Assembly (NCBI GenBank): GCA_016745215.1
Contig: CP050890.1
Span: forward strand, 4,092,001 to 4,156,000
Source: Thiohalocapsa sp. PB-PSB1
GTDB lineage: Bacteria > Pseudomonadota > Gammaproteobacteria > Chromatiales > Chromatiaceae
Reading direction: 5' to 3'
Length of the DNA stretch: 64,000 nucleotides
Part shown: piece by piece, positions 1 through 7,860 of the stretch
How the letters are laid out: each line of letters starts with the position of its first letter
Numbering within the stretch: the first letter of the stretch is position 1
Translations under genes and position numbers: made by a program
Notes under the pieces: generated by a model
What the model was told of the DNA's origin: nothing
The model's database searches: none
Seen by the model: only the letters and a program-made list of their open reading frames with translations

Positions 1-441
1 GAACGAGATTGAGATGATCGCTACGGCTAAAAATCCGAGAGTAGCGTAAATTGACTTCCCTACGGCTTGAAGGGCCGTACTATTACAACAGGATATTACC
101 CAAGCCGTTGCAAGTAAGAGGGAAGCCAGAACCTTCACCAGCCCCAAGTAGGCAAAAACTGTTAGCATGTGCTTCCAGAGTGGGGAACCAACACTACCGC
201 CAGGAAAGGCCCGTTTGAAACCATCCGCATATCCACGCTGTTTTGCAGACGCATATTGTTCATGCAACTCTTCTTGCGCTTGCACGCGCCCCTGTTGTCG
301 CCCGGTACTCAACCCTTCCCGGTAACCTTCTCTGTGTCCCTGTACCTTGCACTGCGAACAACTCGGGCCGCAGCCAGCAAGAAAAGCAAACAAGACTATC
401 GCAAAAACGAGGAAGAAGCCGCTAGTAATGTTTCGCTTCAT
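1..441 (-). CDS. Lipoprotein-like membrane protein, 3' end outside the window
   Basis: The minus strand reads open from an ATG at 439-441 to the window edge (147 codons, no stop). The N-terminus is MKRNITSGFFLVFAIVLFAF followed by LAGCGPSC, a lipoprotein signal peptide with lipobox LAGC (Cys at about 24). A Gln/Glu-rich, probably helical stretch follows (about 35-75), then two hydrophobic segments (about 97-120 and 130-147). A lipid anchor followed by membrane spans is unusual. The gene starts about 130 bp inside a cassette whose 5' border is the core site at 568-574, so it is cargo of the sixth cassette from attI 1. Function unknown. Confidence 0.6.
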   Translation of the reverse strand, partial: MKRNITSGFFLVFAIVLFAFLAGCGPSCSQCKVQGHREGYREGLSTGRQQGRVQAQEELHEQYASAKQRGYADGFKRAFPGGSVGSPLWKHMLTVFAYLGLVKVLASLLLATAWVISCCNSTALQAVGKSIYATLGFLAVAIISISF

Positions 442-567
442 TTGGCCGTGGGTATGTGTTCACTATTTAAGGAAGAGAGGCTGTAAATCCCGAGTGTGAG
501 TACTCAGCGTTGACCTAGCGGCACGAAGGAGCAGTTGCCAGTGGTGCAGCGGCTTGTGGATGGGTCC

Positions 568-661
568 GCCCAACGTCAAGCGCAGCCCGCCGCCAACTGG
601 CCAGCCGCCCGCGTCAGCGGCGGCTGGCCAGTTGGCGGTCGGGCTGGCGCGCTTGTTAGCC
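568..661 (-). other. attC recombination site (cassette 5)
   Basis: Outer cores GCCCAAC (568-574) and GTTAGCC (655-661) flank a long imperfect palindrome (CCGCCAACTGGCCAGCC paired with GGCTGGCCAGTTGGCGG). It is identical to the site at 6295-6388 apart from the outermost core. The stop codon of the 656-1915 gene (TAA) lies inside the right-hand core, as is usual for integron cassettes. Confidence 0.92.
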
Positions 662-1915
662 ATCGACGGCGTCTGCCCAGCGCAAATAGAACAGGAAATA
701 GGGGTCACGTATATCAAAGACATCTGTTTCTCCGTCCCATTCCACGGCTATAGACGGAATCATGTCATTCACAATTTGCGCCGCATGGTAGCATGCGCTT
801 GTGACGCTGGACCCGCTGGGCGCATCGTCGCTGCATATGTTACTGATCCGCTCAATAAGCGAACTATATCGAAATGAAAGCTGTGGCGGGTCCAGCGATA
901 GAGCTTTGGTGAGAAGTCTGTAAACGTCTCCTTGCCAACCAAACCGGGTTCGGTAAATGTTCCTGTTAGATCCGCGTGTTTTCGGGCCGTCCCTCATCTT
1001 ATCCACAACAGACCCGTAGTCCGCGGACGTGGCTGTGACGGTACAGATTTTCTCGAATAACTCCCTGTCCTCTTTGAAGTCTATTGGTGATTCTGAACGT
1101 TCTCGCACACCCAGCTCGTAGCACGCGTTTAGGCAAAGAAACTGCATTAACTGTGGAGAGCCAGCAGCCTCGGACGCAAGGCTGTTGACGACTGATGGTC
1201 GGTCGATGATGTTCAGTTCCCGGAAGCCAATCTCAGCGATCCTCTTAAGAACAGCGGGCTTCCAGTAATCAAAATCGATCATGGAGACCCGTCCATGAAG
1301 GTCTGGATTCCCTCGCAGAGCGTCGTCCGAGTGATAGGGCACAGAAGCGGTGATGAAACTCACTTCGTTACGAATTGCTTCTTTGATTTGACGAGCAAGT
1401 TCCGCCTGAACTTGGATTGGTATGTAGTGGAAGTCGTCGATAAAGACTGTTAACCCGGTCCCGCCGAGCTCTCTTATCAACAATTGAAGCGGGTCTATTG
1501 CCGAAGTAGAGGTCTCGGATGATGATTGGCCTTGCTTCTGGGTTGCGGAGACGTCCACCTTGCCTTGAACAACAAACGCATTTCCGGAGATTCCCCCCGC
1601 TTCTGAGGTTGCCCGATCATGGAAGTCTGCTTCGGTCTTGGTAACGGAGACGGGCGTGCCTATCAGATCAAAAACTCGCAGCCAGAGATCCGTAGCTGAT
1701 GTGATACCAGCGCCAGTGATCTGGATTATGTTCTCCTTACCCAAACATCTTTCGACGAATACGGTTTTCCCCGATTTCGAGGGACCCGAAATAGACACTA
1801 AGACTGCGCCGGTTTCCAGAGAATTGCGAAGCTGCTTCTCCTTTTCTTTTAAGTGGTCATCCACAAAAGTGATAGTGGGGAATCGTCCGGGAGTAAACAC
1901 GTCCCTTGCTTTCAT
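656..1915 (-). CDS. P-loop ATPase, integron cassette cargo (copy 2)
   Basis: A 419-residue protein identical in sequence to that at 6383-7642. Walker A is GPSKSGKT (44-51) and Walker B is LTVFIDD (155-161), followed by His-Tyr, typical of AAA/STAND-like or archaeal-ATPase-type NTPases. The C-terminus carries RDPYFLFYLRWAD, a motif also seen at the end of many stand-alone ATP-binding proteins of that group. There is no signal peptide or membrane span, so it is predicted to be cytoplasmic. The stop codon overlaps the attC core. Biological role unknown. Proteins of this general kind occur in defence regions, but nothing here proves such a role. The whole cassette is duplicated 5,727 bp away. Confidence 0.85.
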   Translation of the reverse strand: MKARDVFTPGRFPTITFVDDHLKEKEKQLRNSLETGAVLVSISGPSKSGKTVFVERCLGKENIIQITGAGITSATDLWLRVFDLIGTPVSVTKTEADFHDRATSEAGGISGNAFVVQGKVDVSATQKQGQSSSETSTSAIDPLQLLIRELGGTGLTVFIDDFHYIPIQVQAELARQIKEAIRNEVSFITASVPYHSDDALRGNPDLHGRVSMIDFDYWKPAVLKRIAEIGFRELNIIDRPSVVNSLASEAAGSPQLMQFLCLNACYELGVRERSESPIDFKEDRELFEKICTVTATSADYGSVVDKMRDGPKTRGSNRNIYRTRFGWQGDVYRLLTKALSLDPPQLSFRYSSLIERISNICSDDAPSGSSVTSACYHAAQIVNDMIPSIAVEWDGETDVFDIRDPYFLFYLRWADAVDG

Positions 1916-1944
1916 TGCTTGCTTCGCTCAGATGTGGTTCTTGT

Positions 1945-2036
1945 GGCTAACGTCCAGCCTGGCCCGCCGCCCGTTGCCGCGCCGGAGCGAAGCGACGGCG
2001 CGGCAACGGGCGGTCGGGCCGAGGCGCTAGTTGGGC
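1945..2036 (-). other. attC recombination site (cassette 4)
   Basis: Cores GGCTAAC (1945-1951) and GTTGGGC (2030-2036) flank a palindrome with stem CCCGTTGCCGCGCCG / CGGCGCGGCAACGGG. The stem is nearly identical to that of the site at 3976-4068. GTTGGGC pairs exactly with GCCCAAC at 3976-3982, which fixes the ends of the intervening cassette. Confidence 0.92.
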
Positions 2037-2107
2037 GATTTGTTTGCCTGGCGAATCAATCTTGGTCTGTCCCCGGTTTTGGTGGTCTCTCCCCGGTTTT
2101 GCTACTG

Positions 2108-2770
2108 TTATCGCCTCTTGCCTAACCCTGGCAGCCCGCCTTGGAATATCCGCACATGCGGTTTAAAAGGACGCTTCCCCGAACGTTGGGGTTCGGCTGG
2201 GGCAGGCTTTCCGGTTGGTGTGTAGCCGTGAAACTCTCTAATATGTTTCCCGATATCTTGTTTCGGTATTTTCGCTCCGCACAGTCGGCACAATACCTGA
2301 TCCCCTGACGATCCGTTTTGATTCCAAAACGTAACGGCCCGCTTCAGGCGGGAGTTTCTTGTGCGCCCTTTGTGCCTCCGCTTTTTGTGTCGGTTTAACC
2401 GGTCTGCTCGAACCTCTGCACCACAAAGGTCACATTTAACAACCACATGCCCGCTCGCTTGACGACGATCGGAAGGTATGGCACGCGGCTCCGCACTCGC
2501 ACTACAAGTATCCGGGGCGCTCGCGCTGCCACCTGCTTGTTCTTGAACAATGGGAGAAGCTTGTTTCGATTGCGCATTAATAGGTTCCTCGTTTTGGTGT
2601 CGCGGCACTTCATCAATGGCTTTCGAAGAGACCTGGTCGAGAGATTTCTTATGCTTCCGTTGGAGGTGCCTTTCCATCATGGAGCGTAAGACTTTGTCTT
2701 CGCATAGGGGGCACTTATCAAGGGGCTCGGTATCACAACCGAAACGCATGGGGGGTCTAAAATGCGTCAC
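2108..2770 (-). CDS. C2H2-type zinc-finger protein, cassette cargo
   Basis: A 220-residue protein with three zinc fingers of identical spacing, C-x2-C-x11-H-x4-H. Finger 1 starts CPLC (residues 20-40), finger 2 CDLC (about 113-133) and finger 3 CRLC (about 160-180). A low-complexity Gln/Ser/Ala-rich linker separates fingers 1 and 2, and the tail is basic. Classical C2H2 fingers are rare in bacteria (the Ros/MucR type has one, with different spacing). A nucleic-acid-binding role is inferred from the fingers and basic residues. The first codon is GTG; an ATG seven codons later is an alternative start. It is the last gene of a three-gene cassette. Its target is unknown. Confidence 0.7.
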   Translation of the reverse strand: MTHFRPPMRFGCDTEPLDKCPLCEDKVLRSMMERHLQRKHKKSLDQVSSKAIDEVPRHQNEEPINAQSKQASPIVQEQAGGSASAPDTCSASAEPRAIPSDRRQASGHVVVKCDLCGAEVRADRLNRHKKRRHKGRTRNSRLKRAVTFWNQNGSSGDQVLCRLCGAKIPKQDIGKHIREFHGYTPTGKPAPAEPQRSGKRPFKPHVRIFQGGLPGLGKRR

Positions 2771-2896
2771 TTAATCAAGTCCTGCTTTCAGATGTTTGTA
2801 CCAAATGAGCGCCGTGACTGAAATCGCAGTGTTGCAGAAATAAGAGAAGACCAAACCCAAAGAGCGTCCGCGGGGAAGTTCGAGGTTCGATCTGGC

Positions 2897-3268
2897 TCAG
2901 TCCGAGCTCGTTGCTGGTTTGGTATATACCGCATTGCCTGCCTCGCTTACATCCTTGGCAAAGAGATGAATCTGTTCCCATTGTTTCCTATTTACTTTCT
3001 TGCCAGCAAACAGCCTTTCAGACAGACTAGAGTGAAGAAATACAAAATACGCCAAGTCGCGACAGACGACTGGCTGGCCCTGTGCAGCCATGAACCGGGC
3101 GTGCTCTTCCGCGGCTCGAAACTCGGCAACAGCAGCATCCAAAGCAAAGCGGGCGCGATCGCGCTTTTGTTGCGTGCGCTGCTGCAAATACACTCCCCCG
3201 AGAGAGGCCGCTGCACCTAAGACAGCGCCTACGAAGCCAGATAGAAGGCTCACATAATCAGTAGGCAT
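2897..3268 (-). CDS. Small membrane-anchored protein, cassette cargo
   Basis: A 123-residue protein with one N-terminal hydrophobic segment (about 7-28, rich in Gly and Ala), then a charged helical stretch (QQRTQQKRDRAR) and a soluble C-terminal part. This is the layout of a bitopic protein with a cytoplasmic helical domain. It is the middle gene of the 2031-3981 cassette, between the DUF4357 gene (87 bp upstream) and the zinc-finger gene (126 bp downstream). I do not recognise a family. A joint function with its neighbours is suggested only by sharing one mobile unit. Confidence 0.6.
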   Translation of the reverse strand: MPTDYVSLLSGFVGAVLGAAASLGGVYLQQRTQQKRDRARFALDAAVAEFRAAEEHARFMAAQGQPVVCRDLAYFVFLHSSLSERLFAGKKVNRKQWEQIHLFAKDVSEAGNAVYTKPATSSD

Positions 3269-3355
3269 CAGGAGTTCTCCCGCTGATAGACCAGAAGCAG
3301 CCGACGCATAAAGCGCGCAGCACCCTATGGAACGGGTCGTTCTCTTTTAGGGCAT

Positions 3356-3952
3356 TCAATTGTCGGTCTTCCAGTGCTTTAGTGACACCCCCTTGCCCGA
3401 AATCTGCCACTCACGCGGGCCACTGACAGAGCATCCGGCAACGAATTGAGCGGCCGCGGAAGGGCTAGCGAAAGGCACCTCTTCCGTGACCTCGAGCAGC
3501 TCGGAATCTTGGCATGGCACAAGAATGCCGCTTGCCTCTGCCTCTTTCCTTCGTTGCTGAACGTTCTCGTGCATCGACTCAAAAATCTTCTTCCGTACGA
3601 ACGACCCTGGAAGAACTGTCACTTTGCGTCCGATACACGTTGCAGTCGCGGACGCTTCCGCGTAAGTCATCGTAAGCGACAAAGCTTGTGATGGCGCTGT
3701 CTCTATCGCAACGGGATCGTAATGAGTCCGAGCCCGAGTTTCAGGATCAAACGCTTGAACCCACTCCTTTTGCAGCGACTTCACCTTAAGCTGAAAGGAA
3801 TCCAGTTGCTTCCCAGTACCCATGAGGCGAGCCACGGAATCAAAATCGTCTCGGTCCACGAGCCGTTTTGCTTCTTCTTTCAACTCTTTGGATACGCTGC
3901 CAATTTCTTCGAGAATCAGCTCAAACGCTGTCTGTACACCGTCATCATCCAT
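3356..3952 (-). CDS. DUF4357 domain-containing protein, cassette cargo
   Basis: The protein is 198 residues if started at the ATG at 3950-3952 (MDDDGVQTAFE). The longer open frame runs back through the attC stem and is rejected for that reason. The N-terminal 70 residues are helical and charged. The C-terminal half matches the DUF4357 pattern: Gly-Arg-Lys-Val-Thr-Val-Leu-Pro-Gly-Ser, a charged helix, then the FASPSAAAQFVAG segment and a terminal Trp-containing motif. DUF4357 often sits at the C-terminus of GIY-YIG or restriction-associated proteins, but no nuclease domain is present here. First gene of the three-gene cassette. No clear Shine-Dalgarno sequence. Confidence 0.65.
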   Translation of the reverse strand: MDDDGVQTAFELILEEIGSVSKELKEEAKRLVDRDDFDSVARLMGTGKQLDSFQLKVKSLQKEWVQAFDPETRARTHYDPVAIETAPSQALSLTMTYAEASATATCIGRKVTVLPGSFVRKKIFESMHENVQQRRKEAEASGILVPCQDSELLEVTEEVPFASPSAAAQFVAGCSVSGPREWQISGKGVSLKHWKTDN

Positions 3953-3975
3953 ATACGAATCCAAGTTTGTTTGTT

Positions 3976-4068
3976 GCCCAACGTTGAGGCTGGCCCGCCG
4001 CCCGTTGCCGCGCCGGAAGCGAAGCGACGGCGCGGCAACGGGCGGTCGGGCCGAGCCGCTTGTTATGT
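3976..4068 (-). other. attC recombination site (cassette 3)
   Basis: Cores GCCCAAC (3976-3982) and GTTATGT (4062-4068), with a stem nearly identical to that of 1945-2036. GTTATGT is the exact complement of ACATAAC at 4973-4979, the other end of the cassette. The stop codon of the 4063-4671 gene lies in the right core. Confidence 0.92.
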
Positions 4069-4671
4069 GATGCGCAGCGAGGTAGCAACGTAGTATGTGT
4101 TCTGCATGATGAGCCACGAAATCATCACGAGACCCAAATACAATAGGAGCCCGCAGGCCCATCGAGCAGCCGAATGACGCAAATCTCCTTTATCTCGCAA
4201 ACGCCAGTACATCTCGTGCAGTTTATGCTCTTCTCGGGAATCGCCCTCGCGGTCTAGCTGCACCTGCCAGAAGCCCATTTCAAATGGTCCTTCTATCTCT
4301 ACAGCATAATCAACAAGATGGCGAAAGCTCTTCTGTTCGGCGAAAAACGATTCGATTGTCTTGTGGTCCTTTATCAAGCCCGGAGCGCGCCAAAGATAAA
4401 TGATATATGCGATGAGAAAGCAAAGTCCGGAGAAATAGAGAATAGACCACGAAAATGGTAGTTCTGTGGGAACGCGGAACTGATAGTCAAATAACGTGAT
4501 TTTGATAAAGCTCTCGTCAATCTGCGATAACGCTTTTGCAATGATCGGGATGACGAAAACCCATGCATAGGAGCGCCTAATGAAGGGCAATTCTGCCAGC
4601 CCTCGCAAGTGCATCCAGCCAAAGCGCTTATCTTGGTTCTTTGCGAAATACTTGATGTTCACAGAAAGCAA
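4063..4671 (-). CDS. Three-span membrane protein, cassette cargo
   Basis: A 202-residue protein with hydrophobic segments at about 34-50, 73-95 and 168-190. A cytoplasmic or periplasmic domain of about 70 mostly polar residues lies between spans 2 and 3. Its 5' end overlaps the 3' end of the secreted-protein gene (4659-4964) by 13 bp, so the two are probably translationally coupled. Its TAA stop sits in the attC core. No family recognised. The pair looks like a two-gene module moved as one cassette. Confidence 0.6.
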   Translation of the reverse strand: MLSVNIKYFAKNQDKRFGWMHLRGLAELPFIRRSYAWVFVIPIIAKALSQIDESFIKITLFDYQFRVPTELPFSWSILYFSGLCFLIAYIIYLWRAPGLIKDHKTIESFFAEQKSFRHLVDYAVEIEGPFEMGFWQVQLDREGDSREEHKLHEMYWRLRDKGDLRHSAARWACGLLLYLGLVMISWLIMQNTYYVATSLRIT

Positions 4672-4964
4672 TCATTGACGACTTCAAACCACTTGGCGAC
4701 TCGGTTGCAATAATCGAACTTCCCGCCGTCGCAATGAGAAATGCAAAGCTGGATGTCCGTCTTGAGATCTTCAAAAAGTCTATTTACAGCTAGTTTCGAC
4801 AGATCGTTGCCGAGACGCTCTACGTGAGCAACCTTACGCGAAACGTTATCATAAAACCCTTGACACATGATCGTGTCGCCGGCGTGGCCGTTCGATGCAG
4901 AGAGCACAAAGACTAGTGCGGCGATTTTCGGCGGGAGAGTCATAGGCTTTGGCACCATGCGCAC
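4659..4964 (-). CDS. Small secreted Cys-rich protein, cassette cargo
   Basis: A 101-residue frame with a signal peptide (hydrophobic KIAALVFVLSASNGHAG, probable cleavage after the Ala of GHA). The mature part is about 70 residues with several Cys (MCQGF, LCISHCDGG, YCNR, NDCFL), which suggests a disulfide-bonded periplasmic protein. The first codon is GTG; ATG at 4941-4943 (MTLPPKIAA) is a good alternative. First gene of its cassette, overlapping the membrane-protein gene. No family recognised. Confidence 0.55.
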   Translation of the reverse strand: MRMVPKPMTLPPKIAALVFVLSASNGHAGDTIMCQGFYDNVSRKVAHVERLGNDLSKLAVNRLFEDLKTDIQLCISHCDGGKFDYCNRVAKWFEVVNDCFL

Positions 4965-4972
4965 GCTTGTTC

Positions 4973-5062
4973 ACATAACGTTAACCACAGCCCGCGCCAA
5001 ACTGCGGCCTGAGCGAGAGCGAAGGCCGCAGTTTGGCGTCGGAGCTGGTGGGCTTGTTAGCG
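4973..5062 (-). other. attC recombination site (cassette 2)
   Basis: Cores ACATAAC (4973-4979) and GTTAGCG (5056-5062) flank the stem CCAAACTGCGGCC / GGCCGCAGTTTGG. GTTAGCG matches CGCTAAC at 6295-6301 as its reverse complement. Confidence 0.92.
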
Positions 5063-6274
5063 CTGTTTCCGCCATACAGAGAGTATCGGTTCAATTAAAT
5101 TGATGCCATCAATGCCGTGGCGCTCAATGGTTCCAAAGACGATGTTGTCTCCTTCTCGCCGGAAGCCTACGTCTAAAGCTATCCCTTCCCCTTCTTTCGT
5201 TGCCCCAACGAGGGAAAGCGCTTCCGAACGTTCTGGGCTGTCTACGGCGAACCGGTCAGGATTGGAGGGATCAAAGGGCGCACGCCAAACTTCTCCAATC
5301 ATAATAAAGGAGTTCGCGCCGATAGCTTCAGCCTCGGAAGCTATTAGACGCATGCTTCGGTATTTGTCGGCTCTCACTTCGTTGTTTAGCTGCATGAACT
5401 TTGCGGGGACTGAATCGACAAATAACAAGACAAGATGAACGTGATGTCCGTCTTTCTGAAGGAGGTACATTGCCTGTTGGAAGTACAGTTCGCAGGTTTC
5501 CCCGAAGTCCTTTGAGGGCGACGGGTTTTGAAACATAGGTGCATCGCTGTAGCGATTACGGACTTCTTCCTGATTGGATAAAGGCACCTCTGTTTCCGCA
5601 AAATTCACTGGTACGAGTTCTGTTCCTTGCACCCTTAACCAAAGTGATCTGGATTCCGATCCTTGATACATACAGGGAGGAAGTCGGCTAAGTATCTCTG
5701 GGACGCCAATGTCAGCGGTGTGGGACTCGGGTGCGTCACGCAGAAGACTCGCGATAGCGCTCCAGCATTCTCCAAGCATTTGCAGTATCTCTTGCTTGGG
5801 GCTATCTTTGTCTACCCATTTTCTTTCCAGCTTGATATAGCTTCTTTCAAGAACTGTCGTGGGCACTTGTTTGGTGCGGATGAAGCCGAAAACCTCTTCT
5901 GTGGACAAGTTAGGAGACAATTCAAACTCAAACGCCGGATTTTCGGCGTCAATGTAAGAATGCACCACGGCAACACTGAGTAAACTGTTGAGATCAAGGT
6001 CTCCCTTTTTAACTACTCTGTTGCGCGCTTCTACCAACCACCGCAGGGATTCGGTATTGTGCATCTTCTCTTGCCAAGGGGTATACCAGGCTTCAGAATT
6101 GGGTATATCGTGTTTGCTGTTCTGAAGCACAAACGTTACGTTTCGCAATTCCTGAATACAGGCGTTAATAGCTCTCCTGAATTCATCCGGCGAGAAGTAG
6201 TGACCGAGCGCTCCGTGCCAATGGGCTTGAGCGTCAAACAGTCTCCTGAACGCGGGAGCGACGGCTTGCTGCAT
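5057..6274 (-). CDS. Conserved-looking hypothetical protein, cassette cargo
   Basis: A 405-residue soluble protein without signal peptide or membrane spans. The N-terminal part (about 12-95) contains HWHGALGHYF, FRRAINACIQELRNVTFVLQ and a WLVEARNRVVKKGDL stretch. This resembles a conserved hypothetical family whose members start with a helical domain of this kind; I cannot assign a function. The C-terminal half (about 230-400) contains LVLLFVDSVPAKFMQLN and FIMIGEVWRAP, which suggests a compact alpha/beta fold. The TAA stop lies inside the attC core, and it is the only gene in its cassette. Confidence 0.6.
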   Translation of the reverse strand: MQQAVAPAFRRLFDAQAHWHGALGHYFSPDEFRRAINACIQELRNVTFVLQNSKHDIPNSEAWYTPWQEKMHNTESLRWLVEARNRVVKKGDLDLNSLLSVAVVHSYIDAENPAFEFELSPNLSTEEVFGFIRTKQVPTTVLERSYIKLERKWVDKDSPKQEILQMLGECWSAIASLLRDAPESHTADIGVPEILSRLPPCMYQGSESRSLWLRVQGTELVPVNFAETEVPLSNQEEVRNRYSDAPMFQNPSPSKDFGETCELYFQQAMYLLQKDGHHVHLVLLFVDSVPAKFMQLNNEVRADKYRSMRLIASEAEAIGANSFIMIGEVWRAPFDPSNPDRFAVDSPERSEALSLVGATKEGEGIALDVGFRREGDNIVFGTIERHGIDGINLIEPILSVWRKQR

Positions 6275-6294
6275 GCTTGTGGCTGCGAGTAGTG

Positions 6295-6388
6295 CGCTAA
6301 CGTCAAGCGCAGCCCGCCGCCAACTGGCCAGCCGCCCGCGTCAGCGGCGGCTGGCCAGTTGGCGGTCGGGCTGGCGCGCTTGTTAGCC
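6295..6388 (-). other. attC recombination site (cassette 1)
   Basis: Cores CGCTAAC (6295-6301) and GTTAGCC (6382-6388) with the same stem as 568-661. GTTAGCC pairs with GGCTAAC at 7672-7678, which marks the junction with attI. Confidence 0.92.
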
Positions 6389-7642
6389 ATCGACGGCGTC
6401 TGCCCAGCGCAAATAGAACAGGAAATAGGGGTCACGTATATCAAAGACATCTGTTTCTCCGTCCCATTCCACGGCTATAGACGGAATCATGTCATTCACA
6501 ATTTGCGCCGCATGGTAGCATGCGCTTGTGACGCTGGACCCGCTGGGCGCATCGTCGCTGCATATGTTACTGATCCGCTCAATAAGCGAACTATATCGAA
6601 ATGAAAGCTGTGGCGGGTCCAGCGATAGAGCTTTGGTGAGAAGTCTGTAAACGTCTCCTTGCCAACCAAACCGGGTTCGGTAAATGTTCCTGTTAGATCC
6701 GCGTGTTTTCGGGCCGTCCCTCATCTTATCCACAACAGACCCGTAGTCCGCGGACGTGGCTGTGACGGTACAGATTTTCTCGAATAACTCCCTGTCCTCT
6801 TTGAAGTCTATTGGTGATTCTGAACGTTCTCGCACACCCAGCTCGTAGCACGCGTTTAGGCAAAGAAACTGCATTAACTGTGGAGAGCCAGCAGCCTCGG
6901 ACGCAAGGCTGTTGACGACTGATGGTCGGTCGATGATGTTCAGTTCCCGGAAGCCAATCTCAGCGATCCTCTTAAGAACAGCGGGCTTCCAGTAATCAAA
7001 ATCGATCATGGAGACCCGTCCATGAAGGTCTGGATTCCCTCGCAGAGCGTCGTCCGAGTGATAGGGCACAGAAGCGGTGATGAAACTCACTTCGTTACGA
7101 ATTGCTTCTTTGATTTGACGAGCAAGTTCCGCCTGAACTTGGATTGGTATGTAGTGGAAGTCGTCGATAAAGACTGTTAACCCGGTCCCGCCGAGCTCTC
7201 TTATCAACAATTGAAGCGGGTCTATTGCCGAAGTAGAGGTCTCGGATGATGATTGGCCTTGCTTCTGGGTTGCGGAGACGTCCACCTTGCCTTGAACAAC
7301 AAACGCATTTCCGGAGATTCCCCCCGCTTCTGAGGTTGCCCGATCATGGAAGTCTGCTTCGGTCTTGGTAACGGAGACGGGCGTGCCTATCAGATCAAAA
7401 ACTCGCAGCCAGAGATCCGTAGCTGATGTGATACCAGCGCCAGTGATCTGGATTATGTTCTCCTTACCCAAACATCTTTCGACGAATACGGTTTTCCCCG
7501 ATTTCGAGGGACCCGAAATAGACACTAAGACTGCGCCGGTTTCCAGAGAATTGCGAAGCTGCTTCTCCTTTTCTTTTAAGTGGTCATCCACAAAAGTGAT
7601 AGTGGGGAATCGTCCGGGAGTAAACACGTCCCTTGCTTTCAT
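6383..7642 (-). CDS. P-loop ATPase, integron cassette cargo (copy 1, attI-proximal)
   Basis: A 419-residue protein identical to that at 656-1915 (Walker A at 44-51, Walker B at 155-161, C-terminal DPYFLFYLRW). It sits in the first position of array 1, directly beside attI, where a cassette promoter would act most strongly, so this copy is the one more likely to be expressed. The region of identity runs from within the attC (about 6298) to the attI junction (7678), so a complete cassette has been duplicated. Function unknown. Confidence 0.85.
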   Translation of the reverse strand: MKARDVFTPGRFPTITFVDDHLKEKEKQLRNSLETGAVLVSISGPSKSGKTVFVERCLGKENIIQITGAGITSATDLWLRVFDLIGTPVSVTKTEADFHDRATSEAGGISGNAFVVQGKVDVSATQKQGQSSSETSTSAIDPLQLLIRELGGTGLTVFIDDFHYIPIQVQAELARQIKEAIRNEVSFITASVPYHSDDALRGNPDLHGRVSMIDFDYWKPAVLKRIAEIGFRELNIIDRPSVVNSLASEAAGSPQLMQFLCLNACYELGVRERSESPIDFKEDRELFEKICTVTATSADYGSVVDKMRDGPKTRGSNRNIYRTRFGWQGDVYRLLTKALSLDPPQLSFRYSSLIERISNICSDDAPSGSSVTSACYHAAQIVNDMIPSIAVEWDGETDVFDIRDPYFLFYLRWADAVDG

Positions 7643-7671
7643 TGCTTGCTTCGCTCAGATGTGGTTCTTGT

Positions 7672-7692
7672 GGCTAACGTGTTATAGACAGA
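7672..7692 (-). other. attI site of integron 1 (cassette insertion point)
   Basis: On the minus strand CTGTCTATAACAC precedes core GTTAGCC. The same CTGTCYATAACAC flank precedes GTTGGAC at the second integrase (21938-21957), while the sequences beyond the core differ completely. This is what an attI with different first cassettes should look like. The exact outer limit of the site cannot be fixed by eye. Confidence 0.8.
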
Positions 7693-7860
7693 AGCGACAA
7701 ATATCGAAAATTCCAGAATACAAAAATACGGGCATAGACAGATTCACGCTATCTGCTAAACTGCTGCTCCAACGCAATACCCGAAACCCCTGCACCGAAA
7801 CCGCACCCTCGCCACAACCGCCTAGACTCTACGGCAATACGGTACCCACCCAGGCAGCCC
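7693..7860. promoter_or_regulatory. attI-intI leader region
   Basis: 168 bp between attI and the integrase start, nearly identical to 21959-22125. It is AT-rich next to attI and should hold the divergent promoters for intI and for the cassettes (inferred from integron organisation). I see no convincing -35/-10 pair or LexA box. Confidence 0.45.

Noticed and set aside
3953..4162. N-terminal extension of the DUF4357 protein
   Set aside because: It translates the attC palindrome and would start inside the neighbouring cassette.
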